Assembly: GCF_019209835.1 (NCBI RefSeq)
Contig: NZ_JAHUTS010000008.1
Location: forward strand, 167,847-231,846
DNA from: Enterovibrio paralichthyis
GTDB lineage: Bacteria > Pseudomonadota > Gammaproteobacteria > Enterobacterales > Vibrionaceae
Length of the DNA: 64,000 nt
Reading direction: 5' to 3'
Part shown: positions 45,697 through 54,409 of the stretch, in pieces
Position numbering within the stretch: the stretch's first letter is position 1
Layout of the letters: each line of letters begins with the position of its first letter
The notes under the pieces: model-generated
Seen by the model: only the letters and a program-made list of their open reading frames with translations
What the model was told of the DNA's origin: nothing
Databases searched by the model: none
Program-made: the position numbers and the translations under genes

Positions 45697-45710
45697 TGTA
45701 AACGTTTCCA
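45697..45710. promoter_or_regulatory. GalR-type operator upstream of galA
   Basis: TGTAAACGTTTCCA, one change from the perfect palindrome and identical to the site before the transporter gene. It lies ten bases after the probable galA -10. Confidence 0.85.
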
Positions 45711-45788
45711 GTTTGTGCTGAGGTTCACGGAAGATCTTGTGGAATCGCCTATTATTCGGCGAGAAGTAAAATGCCGTGAGATAACGAG

Positions 45789-47909
45789 ATGAACACAAAA
45801 ACGGTCCTGGAATTAAATGGTACAGACAGCCAATTGGTGCTGGCGTGTGGTGACTCCGCTGAAATCCTTCATTGGGGAAAGCCGGTAGCAGGGGATAAAA
45901 CCCAGGCTGTGTTGGCGCTCCGTCGTCCCGTTCCTTATGGGCGTCTGGACAACGATGTCGCCATGACACTCAGCCCTGAGCTGGGTCGCGGTGTGTTCAG
46001 CAGCCCCGGTATTGAAGGTCATCGTGACGGTTTGGACTGGGCACCGGTGTTTACACTCAATCACGTTGAACAACATGATGATACCTTGTCGCTGGAAAGC
46101 GCAGATGAAGGTGCGGGTTTGACGCTGTTGACCGAGTTATCGCTCGACAAGCACGATGTACTCAAAGTGCGTCATACCCTGACCAACAACAAACCTAGCA
46201 ATTATCAGGTGAACCGACTAGCCAACACTTTGCCGCTGCCTGCGCGGGCAGGGGAGCTGATGACCTATCATGGGCGTTGGGTACATGAATTCCAGACTGT
46301 GCGTCAGCCTTTGCTGCAAGGCGGTTATCAGCAGGAAAACCGCCGCGGCCGCACATCCCACGAGCATTACCCGGCGCTTGTCGCCGGTACTCCGCATTTT
46401 GATGAAATGCACGGAGAAGTGTGGGGATTTCATTTTGCCTGGAGCGGTAACCACCGCCTTCGCGTGGATGTGAAAACCGACGGCCGACGTATTATGCAGG
46501 CTGAAGAAATCTACCTGCCGGGTGAAATCGCGCTCGCGGAAGGCGAAAGCTTGACCACGCCTTGGCTGTATGCCAGCTACAGCGCCAACGGCCTCAATGG
46601 CATGAGCCATCACTTTCATGACCATGTCCGGGCAACCATATTGCCAGCCGACTTTGCGCAAAAACCAAGACCTATTCATCTCAATACCTGGGAAGGTATC
46701 TACTTCGACCACAATCCGGGTTACATCATGGAGATGGCAACACAGTCTGCGGCGATGGGCGTTGAGCGTTTTATCATTGATGACGGTTGGTTCCGCGGTC
46801 GCAATGGAGATAAAGCCGCCCTTGGTGACTGGTTCCTTGATGAAGGGAAATACCCCGACGGCCTGAAACCGGTTATCGACAATGTGAACCGGTTGGGCAT
46901 GGAGTTCGGGCTCTGGTTTGAGCCTGAAATGATCAACAAAGACAGTGATCTTTACCGTGAGCATCCTGAGTGGTTGCTGGCAGTTGATGGGTACGAGCAG
47001 CCTACCGGACGCAACCAGTACGTGATTGATCTGCAAAATGACGAAGCCTTTGCGTTCCTGTTCTCTCGCCTCGATCATTTCCTGAGCACTTACAACATCG
47101 CCTATATCAAGTGGGACATGAACCGGGAGATCGTTCAGCCTGGCCATTTAGGTAAAGCTGCAGGCCACAATCAGACAGAGCGCTACTATGCGTTGGTCGA
47201 CAAAGTGCGAGCAGCCCATCCTAATGTGGAAATCGAGTCCTGCGCAGCAGGCGGTGGCCGCATCGATTTTGAAGTGCTGAAACGCACCCACAGGTTCTGG
47301 ACATCGGACAACAACGACGCGCTTGAGCGCCAGCATATCCAGCGTGGCATGAGCTACTTCTTCCCGCCGGAAGTGATGGGAAGCCACATTGGTGCGGCGC
47401 ACTGCCACAGCACCCGTCGCCGCCACAGCATTGCATTCCGCGGCTTAACTGCGCTGTTTGGCCATATGGGGATTGAGCTGGATCCGGTCAAGGAATCGCA
47501 GGAGGAAAAGCAGGGTTTCGAGCGCTACATTGCCCTGCACAAATCACTGCGTCCACTGCTGCACAGCGGCAAAACCTGGCGCGTTCCGACAGATGATGCG
47601 GCGCATCAGATACTGGCCGTCGTGGCGGAAGATAAATCGGAAGCTGTGGTGCAAATCGCCCAGCTTGCCATGCCGACCAATGCACTGAGCGGTCATGTGC
47701 GCATTCCGGGGCTTTCACCGGACGCCCTTTACCGGGTCGAATTGATAGACGCACCGGAGAACTTTAACGACATCGTCAACTGCCAGCCTGCCTGGACACA
47801 AGAGGGCTGTGAGCTTTCCGGCGAGTGGTGTTCTACGGTTGGTCTTACTATGCCAATACTGGATGCCGAAACCGCAGTGTTGATCGCGCTGAAGCGTATC
47901 GACGCATAA
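45789..47909 (+). CDS. galA: Alpha-galactosidase, GH36
   Basis: 706 residues, the size of RafA-type GH36 enzymes. An N-terminal beta-sandwich (to about residue 330) is followed by the TIM barrel: DDGWFRGRNGDKAALGDW, then Asp443 of YIKWDMNR as nucleophile and Asp507 of FWTSDNNDALERQ as acid/base. No signal peptide, so it acts in the cytoplasm on imported melibiose or raffinose-type sugars. It is the first gene of the galA-transporter-gal series; a terminator follows directly, and the transporter has its own operator. The gene is clearly richer in G+C than the polysaccharide genes to the left. Confidence 0.95.
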   Translation: MNTKTVLELNGTDSQLVLACGDSAEILHWGKPVAGDKTQAVLALRRPVPYGRLDNDVAMTLSPELGRGVFSSPGIEGHRDGLDWAPVFTLNHVEQHDDTLSLESADEGAGLTLLTELSLDKHDVLKVRHTLTNNKPSNYQVNRLANTLPLPARAGELMTYHGRWVHEFQTVRQPLLQGGYQQENRRGRTSHEHYPALVAGTPHFDEMHGEVWGFHFAWSGNHRLRVDVKTDGRRIMQAEEIYLPGEIALAEGESLTTPWLYASYSANGLNGMSHHFHDHVRATILPADFAQKPRPIHLNTWEGIYFDHNPGYIMEMATQSAAMGVERFIIDDGWFRGRNGDKAALGDWFLDEGKYPDGLKPVIDNVNRLGMEFGLWFEPEMINKDSDLYREHPEWLLAVDGYEQPTGRNQYVIDLQNDEAFAFLFSRLDHFLSTYNIAYIKWDMNREIVQPGHLGKAAGHNQTERYYALVDKVRAAHPNVEIESCAAGGGRIDFEVLKRTHRFWTSDNNDALERQHIQRGMSYFFPPEVMGSHIGAAHCHSTRRRHSIAFRGLTALFGHMGIELDPVKESQEEKQGFERYIALHKSLRPLLHSGKTWRVPTDDAAHQILAVVAEDKSEAVVQIAQLAMPTNALSGHVRIPGLSPDALYRVELIDAPENFNDIVNCQPAWTQEGCELSGEWCSTVGLTMPILDAETAVLIALKRIDA

Positions 47910-47931
47910 CAATACATCACACCTGTAAGTC

Positions 47932-47966
47932 AAATCCGTCTGGTGAAAGCCCGGCGGATTTTTTTT
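47932..47966 (+). terminator. Rho-independent terminator after galA
   Basis: AAATCCGTCTGG at 47932-47943 pairs with the segment ending CGGATTT at 47961 (one mismatch), loop TGAAAG, followed by a run of eight T. Confidence 0.9.
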
Positions 47967-47985
47967 ATCTCATTCATCCTGCGAG

Positions 47986-47999
47986 TGTAATCGTTAACC
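47986..47999. promoter_or_regulatory. Variant operator upstream of the GPH transporter
   Basis: TGTAATCGTTAACC resembles the GalR-type operator with two symmetric changes next to the CG centre. Nearly the same sequence lies before the repressor gene at 54277. It is 119 bases from the strong site at 48105. Confidence 0.5.
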
Positions 48000-48104
48000 C
48001 AACATTTCGGGCATCTAAAGGAGAGGTGTGTCCAGGTATTCCGCCTGTTCTGCTAGCTGCACCACCTCAACTAATGCGCAAGTCACACTTTGGTAAATTG
48101 GTTG

Positions 48105-48118
48105 TGTAAACGTTTCCA
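48105..48118. promoter_or_regulatory. GalR-type operator upstream of the GPH transporter
   Basis: TGTAAACGTTTCCA, identical to the galA site, 124 bases before the transporter ATG. TAAATT a few bases to its left may be the -10. Confidence 0.85.
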
Positions 48119-48241
48119 TTGGAGATCTTCGATCACAGAACTGTCAGCGACTCAAAGGTAGGATTCGTCTCAGAATTACGACGAAAACTCTGCAGTATGG
48201 CGCCCGGCAATTACGCTGGGACGGTCATCGAGGATAATAAG

Positions 48242-49609
48242 ATGTCTGATAAAATTACCCTACAAACCAAGCTTTCCTACGGTTTGGGTGCACTTGGCAA
48301 AGACTTCGCCTGTGCCCCGATTTATATCTTCCTGATGTTCTATTTTACGGATGTTGCGGGTCTTTCCGCCGCATTTGTCGGTACCATTTTCCTGGCAGCC
48401 CGTGTCATTGATGCCATCACCGACCCTATGATGGGCGTGATTGTCGACAATACCCGCTCCAAGTTCGGCAAATTCCGTCCATGGATTGTCATCGGCACCT
48501 TGCTGAACGCCATTGTGCTGGTAGGTCTGTTCAGTACCCATATGTTTGAAGGCACTGCGCTTTATATCTATGCCGCAGCAGCTTACATCCTCTGGGGTCT
48601 GACCTATACCATTATGGACATCCCTTACTGGTCGATGATCCCTGCGCTGTCGAGCTCGCGCCAGGAACGTGAAAAGCTGGTGGTTTGGCCGCGTCTGTTT
48701 GCGAGCCTCGCATGGTTTGTCACCGGTACCTACGGCCTGCACATCGTTGGCAAGCTGGGTAACGGCGATCAGGGTGAGGGCTTCTTCAACGTTGCCATGC
48801 TGATTGCTGTGCTGTTTGTGATGAGTGCTTTCCTGATTGCCCGCAACGTGAAAGAGAAAAGCACGCCAGCTAAAACCATAGAGAAGTTCAGCTTCAAGGA
48901 TGTGCTGCAAATCATTGGCAAAAACGACCAGCTGAAAGCGCTGATCGGCACCGTACTTATGTTCCAGATTGCAAACCTGCTGGTGGGTGGCTTTGCGATC
49001 TACTACTTCACCTACGCGCTTGGCAATGCAGAACTGTTCCCTGTTTACATGATGGTGGCGGGCATTGCGGAAGTGGCGGGTGTGTTCCTGTTCCCACGCC
49101 TTGCGACCATGTTGCCGCGCAAGTACCTGTGGTTTATTGCCAGTGGTTTCCCGATTGTTTCGTGTGTGGTTCTGGTGGTCATGAGCGTGTTTGCGCCGGG
49201 CAGTGCACTGCTGATTGGTTTGGCAGGTGCGGCTATCAAGTTTGGTGTGGGCGTGGCGAATGCGCTGCAAACCGTGATGCTGGCTGACGTAGTGGATTAT
49301 GGTGAGCACAAAACCGGCCGCCGCAGCGAAAGCGTTATCTTTTCGGTACAGACCATGCTGGTGAAGTTTGCCGGTGCGGCAGGTGGCTTTATCGTGGGTA
49401 TTGGCCTGTCTGTGGTGGGTTATGTGCCAAACGCGGTGCAGTCTGAAGCAACCATCTTTGGCCTGCAGTTTATGATGGTCGGTCTGCCAGCCATCCTGAT
49501 GCTTGCCAGTGCCCTTATCTACAAAGGCTACTACCGCCTGCATGACGGATTCGTGGCCGACGACATGGCGCAAGAACCCCACAAGGCCGCAGCAGTGACG
49601 GCTAACTGA
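48242..49609 (+). CDS. melB: GPH-family galactoside:cation symporter (MelB-like)
   Basis: 455 residues from ATG 48242 (GAGGAT at 8 bases); the frame is open further upstream through the operator, which is not coding. Twelve membrane helices. KLSYGLGALGKDFACAPIYIF and the helix II segment ARVIDAITDPMMGVIVDNTRSKFGKFRPW, with its acidic cation-site residues, are typical of glycoside-pentoside-hexuronide symporters; the second half has ANALQTVMLADVVDYGEHKTGRRSE. Family role: Na+- or H+-coupled melibiose or lactose uptake. Placed between an alpha-galactosidase and galE, and with lacZ under the same operators, it may carry both sugars. The symbol is by analogy; LacS-like specificity is possible. 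Confidence 0.85.
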   Translation: MSDKITLQTKLSYGLGALGKDFACAPIYIFLMFYFTDVAGLSAAFVGTIFLAARVIDAITDPMMGVIVDNTRSKFGKFRPWIVIGTLLNAIVLVGLFSTHMFEGTALYIYAAAAYILWGLTYTIMDIPYWSMIPALSSSRQEREKLVVWPRLFASLAWFVTGTYGLHIVGKLGNGDQGEGFFNVAMLIAVLFVMSAFLIARNVKEKSTPAKTIEKFSFKDVLQIIGKNDQLKALIGTVLMFQIANLLVGGFAIYYFTYALGNAELFPVYMMVAGIAEVAGVFLFPRLATMLPRKYLWFIASGFPIVSCVVLVVMSVFAPGSALLIGLAGAAIKFGVGVANALQTVMLADVVDYGEHKTGRRSESVIFSVQTMLVKFAGAAGGFIVGIGLSVVGYVPNAVQSEATIFGLQFMMVGLPAILMLASALIYKGYYRLHDGFVADDMAQEPHKAAAVTAN

Positions 49610-49735
49610 TTGACCTGAAAAACGGTATGGGTGGCACTAGCTGGATGCCGCTCACACTTCTAGACTTTTAACTTCTGAATTGAATCAATAAACTGCACGG
49701 TGTCTGGTTGGCTCAAACAACTTAGGATATAGTTG

Positions 49736-49749
49736 TGTAAACGTTTACA
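49736..49749. promoter_or_regulatory. GalR-type operator upstream of galE
   Basis: TGTAAACGTTTACA, perfect palindrome, extended to 16 bases by flanking G and C (49735-49750). It lies 69 bases before the galE start and just after TATAGT, a plausible -10. Confidence 0.88.
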
Positions 49750-49817
49750 CTTCTGTGTGGAACAACAATTAAGGGCGTCAGCGTCAGAAAATGCAAAACG
49801 CCCAAGGAGACGAAATC

Positions 49818-50828
49818 GTGAAAGTTCTGGTAACAGGTGGAATGGGATACATCGGCAGTCATACCTGCGTTCAGTTGATGGAAGCAGGCATGACGCCGGT
49901 GATCGTGGATAACCTTTGCAATGCCAAAGACGAAGTACTGAACCGTATTGCTGCGTTAACCGGTCAGGCTCCTGCATTCCATCAGGGTGATATCCGTGAT
50001 GAAGCATTCCTGGACAGCGTATTCGCCCAACACGAGATTGATGCCGTTATCCATTTTGCTGGTCTGAAAGCGGTGGGTGAGTCTGTGGCAAAACCGCTTG
50101 AATACTATGACAACAACGTCAATGGTTCTCTGGTACTGGCGCGTTCAATGCGCAAAGCCGGTGTGAAGAGCATTGTATTCAGCTCGTCTGCAACTGTGTA
50201 TGGCGACCCTGCCATTGTGCCAATCACTGAAGATTCTCCAACCGGTGCAACCACTAACCCGTACGGCACCAGCAAGCACATGGTAGAGCAGTGCTACAGC
50301 GATTTGTTTGCGGCGGAATCCGACTGGAGCATTACGCTGCTGCGCTACTTCAACCCAGTGGGCGCACATCCATCTGGCACCATGGGCGAGGACCCTCAGG
50401 GCATTCCAAATAACTTGATGCCGTTTATCGCGCAGGTCGCCGTCGGTCGCCGTGAAAAGCTGTCTGTGTTTGGTGATGACTACGACACCATCGATGGCAC
50501 CGGTGTACGCGATTACATCCACGTGATGGACCTGGCTGATGGTCACCTGGCAGCACTGAAAGCGGTCGGTAAAAAGTCTGGCCTTCACATCTTCAACCTG
50601 GGTACCGGTAAGGGCTCCAGCGTGCTGGAAATGGTGAATGCCTTTGGCGAAGCCTGCGGTAAACAAGTGCCGTATGAAATTTGTCCACGTCGCCCGGGCG
50701 ACATTGCCGCTTGCTGGGCAAGTACAGATAAAGCTGAGAGAGAACTGGGCTGGAAAGCGACCCGTACCATTGCACAAATGACGCAAGATACCTGGCGCTG
50801 GCAATCCAACAATCCTCAGGGCTATTGA
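49818..50828 (+). CDS. galE: UDP-glucose 4-epimerase
   Basis: 336 residues from GTG 49818, preceded by AAGGAG at 8 bases; the frame runs nine codons further upstream, but VKVLVTGGMGYIGSHTC is the true N-terminus. The extended SDR has TGGMGYIGSH, the FSSSATVYGDP segment and the YGTSKHMVEQ active-site Tyr/Lys. Role: interconverts UDP-galactose and UDP-glucose in the Leloir pathway and also supplies UDP-Gal for surface sugars. First gene of galETKM, which looks like one transcript under the operator just upstream. Confidence 0.96.
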   Translation: MKVLVTGGMGYIGSHTCVQLMEAGMTPVIVDNLCNAKDEVLNRIAALTGQAPAFHQGDIRDEAFLDSVFAQHEIDAVIHFAGLKAVGESVAKPLEYYDNNVNGSLVLARSMRKAGVKSIVFSSSATVYGDPAIVPITEDSPTGATTNPYGTSKHMVEQCYSDLFAAESDWSITLLRYFNPVGAHPSGTMGEDPQGIPNNLMPFIAQVAVGRREKLSVFGDDYDTIDGTGVRDYIHVMDLADGHLAALKAVGKKSGLHIFNLGTGKGSSVLEMVNAFGEACGKQVPYEICPRRPGDIAACWASTDKAERELGWKATRTIAQMTQDTWRWQSNNPQGY

Positions 50829-50834
50829 TAAATA

Positions 50835-50857
50835 ATCCGGCGCATTGCGCGCCGGAT
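50835..50857. repeat. Intercistronic GC-rich hairpin, galE-galT
   Basis: ATCCGGCGC (50835-50843) pairs perfectly with GCGCCGGAT (50849-50857), loop ATTGC. No T run follows, so it is more likely an mRNA stabiliser or processing element than a terminator. Confidence 0.85.
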
Positions 50858-50883
50858 CCTTCAAAGTTCGTGTTGAGAAACCA

Positions 50884-51942
50884 ATGATGTCAAACCTTGA
50901 ATTTAATCCTGTCGATCACCCTCACCGTCGTTATAACCCATTAACCGGACAATGGATTCTGGTTTCCCCACACCGCGCCAAACGCCCTTGGAGCGGTCAG
51001 GATGAAAAGCCTTCGACAGAAGCGCTGCCAATCTATGACGGCAACTGCTTTTTATGTCCGACCAATACACGTATTTCCGGAGATGTGAACCCGGATTATC
51101 AAGGTACGTATGTCTTCACCAATGACTTTGCCGCACTGATGACGGACACGCCGGATGCACCTGCTTCTGACAACCCGTTGTTTAAGGCGCAAAGTGCCCG
51201 TGGACTGAGCCGCGTCATTTGTTTCTCACCCGATCACAGCAAGACCCTGCCAGAGCTTTCCCTGCCTCAAATCCGTGGCGTGATTGATACCTGGGATGCA
51301 CAGATTGAAGAGCTGGGTAAAGAGTATGTGTGGGTTCAGGCCTTTGAAAATAAGGGCGAGACCATGGGCTGCTCCCAACCTCACCCACACGGCCAAATCT
51401 GGGCAAACAGCTTTTTGCCAAATGAGATTGAACGCAAAGAGAAAAACCTCAAAGCGTATTACGACGAGCACGGCCGCAACCTGCTGGTGGACTATGTAGA
51501 CGCAGAGTTGAAAGACGGTGACCGCATTGTGGTGGAAACCGAGCACTGGGTCGCCGTTGTGCCTTATTGGGCGGCGTGGCCGTTCGAAACCATGCTGCTG
51601 CCGAAAACCCATATCCGCCGCATGAATGAACTGACGGATGCGCAACGTGACGATCTGGCGCTGGCAATCAAAAAGCTGACCAGTCGTTACGACAACCTGT
51701 TCCAATGTTCTTTCCCATACTCCATGGGCTGGCATTATGCGCCATTCTTTGAAGAGGGCACGGACATTGAACACTGGCAATTGCACGCCCTGTTCTACCC
51801 ACCTCTGCTTCGCAGCGCGTCAGTGCGTAAATTTATGGTCGGTTATGAAATGCTGGCAGAAAGCCAACGCGACCTGACAGCTGAACAGGCGGCACAACGT
51901 CTGCGCGACCTCAGCGACGTTCACTACAAAGAACAACAATAA
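50884..51942 (+). CDS. galT: Galactose-1-phosphate uridylyltransferase
   Basis: 352 residues from ATG 50884 (a second ATG follows directly; upstream codons in frame fall in the hairpin region). FNPVDHPHRRYNPLTGQW and LVSPHRAKRPWSGQ are near identical to E. coli GalT. The zinc-site CFLCPTN and the catalytic QPHPHGQIW with His169 as nucleophile (E. coli His166) are intact. Role: swaps galactose-1-P for glucose-1-P on UDP in the Leloir pathway, cytoplasmic. GC-rich hairpins lie on both sides of the gene within the transcript. Confidence 0.97.
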   Translation: MMSNLEFNPVDHPHRRYNPLTGQWILVSPHRAKRPWSGQDEKPSTEALPIYDGNCFLCPTNTRISGDVNPDYQGTYVFTNDFAALMTDTPDAPASDNPLFKAQSARGLSRVICFSPDHSKTLPELSLPQIRGVIDTWDAQIEELGKEYVWVQAFENKGETMGCSQPHPHGQIWANSFLPNEIERKEKNLKAYYDEHGRNLLVDYVDAELKDGDRIVVETEHWVAVVPYWAAWPFETMLLPKTHIRRMNELTDAQRDDLALAIKKLTSRYDNLFQCSFPYSMGWHYAPFFEEGTDIEHWQLHALFYPPLLRSASVRKFMVGYEMLAESQRDLTAEQAAQRLRDLSDVHYKEQQ

Positions 51943-51953
51943 CAAACATACGC

Positions 51954-51973
51954 CGCGGGCAAGGCTGCCCGCG
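51954..51973. repeat. Intercistronic GC-rich hairpin, galT-galK
   Basis: CGCGGGCA (51954-51961) pairs perfectly with TGCCCGCG (51966-51973), four-base loop AGGC, without a T run. Same type of element as that before galT. Confidence 0.85.
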
Positions 51974-52006
51974 CCTCAGGTATTACGTTTTAGAGAGAGA
52001 AGTCCA

Positions 52007-53167
52007 ATGTCTGATTTAATCCATAATGTGAAGGCGTCTTTTGAGCAAGTACTGCATTACCTCCCTACCCACATTATTCAGGCGCCGGGTCGTGTGAACC
52101 TGATTGGTGAACACACCGACTACAACGACGGCTTTGTACTGCCTTGCGCCATTAATTATCAAACCGTTGTTGCGGCGGCAAAGCGCGACGACAATCAGGT
52201 ACGTCTGGTGTCTGTCGATTACGGCAACGCGGTTGATGAGTTCGATCTGACCCAGGAAATTACCTTCCAGCAAGACAAAATGTGGGCGAATTACATTCGT
52301 GGCGTGGTGAAATGCCTGCTGTCCCGCGGCTATGCTCTGGGTGGTATCGATCTTTCCGTGAGCGGCAACGTACCGCAGGGCGCGGGTCTGAGCTCATCTG
52401 CAGCGTTGGAAGTCGTGATTGGCCAGACCTTCAAAGAGCTGTTCAACCTTGATATCACCCAGGCGGAGATCGCGCTGGTGGGTCAGCAGGCGGAAAACGA
52501 ATTCGTGGGCTGCAACTGCGGCATCATGGATCAGATGATCTCTGCTGAGGGCAAAGCAAACCATGCGTTGCTGCTCGATTGCCGTTCACTGGAAACTCAG
52601 GCTGTATCGATGCCGGAAGACATGGCGGTGGTGATCATCAACTCCAACAAACGCCGTGGTCTGGTCGACAGTGAATACAACACCCGTCGTCAACAATGTG
52701 AAGAAGCGGCCCGTCATTTTGGCGTTAAAGCACTGCGTGATGTGACGCTGGCGCAGCTAAATGCTGAAGCGGACAAACTGGATGACGTGGTACTGAAACG
52801 CGCCCGTCACGTGATCACTGAAAATGCACGTACTTTGGAAGCAGCGAAAGCGCTGGCTGACAACAACATGACCCTGATGGGCGAGTTGATGGCCGAATCC
52901 CATGCCTCCATGCGTGATGACTTTGAAATCACAGTAAAAGAAATTGATACCCTGGTTGATATCGTGAAAAACGTTATCGGCGAGCAGGGCGGTGTGCGCA
53001 TGACCGGTGGCGGTTTCGGTGGCTGTATTGTGTCACTGGTGCCACCATCACTGGTGGATGCGGTAAAAGTGGCGGTTGAAGAGAAATATGAAGCGGCCAC
53101 CGGCCTGAAAGCCTCCATTTACGTCTGTAAAGCCATGACCGGTGCGGGTCTTGTTGACGCTCAGTAA
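52007..53167 (+). CDS. galK: Galactokinase
   Basis: 386 residues, GHMP kinase. The N-terminal signature APGRVNLIGEHTDYNDGFVLP (about residues 26-46), the ATP loop GNVPQGAGLSSSAALEV and the C-terminal MTGGGFGGCIVSLV are all present. Role: ATP-dependent phosphorylation of alpha-D-galactose at C1. Start ATG with AGAGAGAAG upstream. The order galE-galT-galK-galM is that of enterobacteria, which suggests a single gal transcript. Confidence 0.97.
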   Translation: MSDLIHNVKASFEQVLHYLPTHIIQAPGRVNLIGEHTDYNDGFVLPCAINYQTVVAAAKRDDNQVRLVSVDYGNAVDEFDLTQEITFQQDKMWANYIRGVVKCLLSRGYALGGIDLSVSGNVPQGAGLSSSAALEVVIGQTFKELFNLDITQAEIALVGQQAENEFVGCNCGIMDQMISAEGKANHALLLDCRSLETQAVSMPEDMAVVIINSNKRRGLVDSEYNTRRQQCEEAARHFGVKALRDVTLAQLNAEADKLDDVVLKRARHVITENARTLEAAKALADNNMTLMGELMAESHASMRDDFEITVKEIDTLVDIVKNVIGEQGGVRMTGGGFGGCIVSLVPPSLVDAVKVAVEEKYEAATGLKASIYVCKAMTGAGLVDAQ

Positions 53168-53176
53168 GGGTTTTTT

Positions 53177-54244
53177 ATGGGAGCCTTTACGACACTGACT
53201 CACACCATGAGCGCGCATAATGCGTGTGACGGTAAACCTGCAACTCTGGTGTGTTTAACCAATACAAAGGGTATGGAAGTGGTGCTGATGGATATCGGCG
53301 CCACCTGGCTAAGTTGCCAAGTGCCTCTCGGTGAAAACGACCATCGTGAAGTGTTGCTGGGTGTCAGCAACATGGCAGACTTTCAGGCGCAGAAAAGCTA
53401 CATGGGCGTGACGGTTGGCCGCTATGCCAACCGCATTGCGAAAGGTTTGTTTTCACTGGATGGGGAAACGTATCAGGTTGCAGTCAACCAGGCCGGGAAC
53501 TGTCTGCATGGCGGCAACGAGGGTTTTGACAAACGTCGCTGGAAAATCAGCGCGCAATCATCCTCATCCGTTTCTTTTTCTTTGGTTTCACCCGATGGCG
53601 ATCAGGGGTTTCCCGGTGAGCTGTCTGTGTTGGTCACCTATACACTGGATGACGACAACGGGCTGACCATTGACTACAAAGCGACGACCGATAAAGCCAC
53701 GCCAGTTAATCTGACCAACCATGCTTACTTTAACCTGCAGGGGGCTGACAGCGGGGAAGACTGCCTTTCCCATCATTTGACGCTGACGGCGGATGGCTAC
53801 GTGCCGACAACGGAGTATGGGATCCCGTTGGGAGAGCTTGCCAGCGTTGATGATACCGCGTTCGATTTTCGCGCCGGTAAAACCTTGCGTCAGGATCTCT
53901 TGACTGATCACCAACAAAAGGCGGCAAAAGGGTACGACCACAGTTACCTGTTTGATTGTGCGCGAGATGTGTCTGCGCCAGTGGCAACTGTGTTATCGCC
54001 GGATGCCAAATTGAGCCTGGTGGTATATACCGATAAACCTGCTGTGCAGCTTTATACCGGCAACTGGTTATCTGGCACGCCAAACCGTGAAGGTGGCGAA
54101 TACCGTGACTACGCAGGTTTTGCACTGGAAACCCAGTTTTTGCCAGACTCCCCAAACCATCCAGAATGGCCGGTTGCATCTTGTATCCTGCAGCCGGGCA
54201 AGGCTTACCGCTTTTTCACCCGCTACCAATTTTTGAATCATTAA
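53177..54244 (+). CDS. galM: Aldose 1-epimerase (galactose mutarotase)
   Basis: 355 residues. GVTVGRYANRIAKGLFSLDGETYQ, LHGGNEGFDKRRW with the first active-site His, VNLTNHAYFNLQG with the second, and GFALETQFLPDSPNHPEWP near the end carrying the catalytic Glu are the usual GalM segments in order. Role: interconverts beta and alpha galactose after LacZ cleavage, feeding GalK. It starts 9 bases after galK. Confidence 0.95.
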   Translation: MGAFTTLTHTMSAHNACDGKPATLVCLTNTKGMEVVLMDIGATWLSCQVPLGENDHREVLLGVSNMADFQAQKSYMGVTVGRYANRIAKGLFSLDGETYQVAVNQAGNCLHGGNEGFDKRRWKISAQSSSSVSFSLVSPDGDQGFPGELSVLVTYTLDDDNGLTIDYKATTDKATPVNLTNHAYFNLQGADSGEDCLSHHLTLTADGYVPTTEYGIPLGELASVDDTAFDFRAGKTLRQDLLTDHQQKAAKGYDHSYLFDCARDVSAPVATVLSPDAKLSLVVYTDKPAVQLYTGNWLSGTPNREGGEYRDYAGFALETQFLPDSPNHPEWPVASCILQPGKAYRFFTRYQFLNH

Positions 54245-54251
54245 GCGAGCA

Positions 54252-54279
54252 ACACAGCGTAAGGTGACTTACGCTGTGT
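54252..54279. terminator. Hairpin after galM (possible terminator) overlapping a variant operator
   Basis: ACACAGCGTAA (54252-54262) and TTACGCTGTGT (54269-54279) form a perfect 11-base stem with loop GGTGAC. No T run follows on the plus strand, so termination is not certain. Its right arm shares three bases with the operator-like site at 54277-54290. Confidence 0.6.
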
Positions 54280-54290
54280 AATCGTTAACA
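54277..54290. promoter_or_regulatory. Variant operator upstream of the galR-like gene
   Basis: TGTAATCGTTAACA, the same variant of the GalR operator as at 47986. It lies 120 bases before the repressor ATG, fitting autoregulation. Confidence 0.5.
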
Positions 54291-54409
54291 ACACAAAAAA
54301 GTGATGTATTACAATCCGTCACGCATGGTATGTTTCTTTTCAGTTTTCAAAGAATGTAATTACTTTCACTGATTCTTCAGTCTCCGACGCCAGTAGTAAG
54401 AGGAAGTCT

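Larger units (their letters stand above)
45450..45788. promoter_or_regulatory. Divergent lacZ-galA control region
   Basis: A 339-base spacer with two LacI-family operators, at 45551-45564 and 45697-45710, about 146 bases apart (centre to centre). TATAAG at 45682-45687 just before the second operator is a plausible -10 for galA, so the operator would cover its transcription start. The first operator is placed to act on lacZ. Repressor bound at both sites could loop the DNA between them (inference). Confidence 0.7.

Noticed and set aside
45526..45969. 147-codon minus-strand frame across the lacZ-galA control region
   Set aside because: It covers both operators and the 5' end of galA; the translation has no domain.
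48260..49582. 440-codon open frame on the minus strand opposite the GPH symporter
   Set aside because: It is the antisense of a strongly biased membrane-protein gene; the translation is rich in His, Gln and Asn without domains, and there is no ribosome site.
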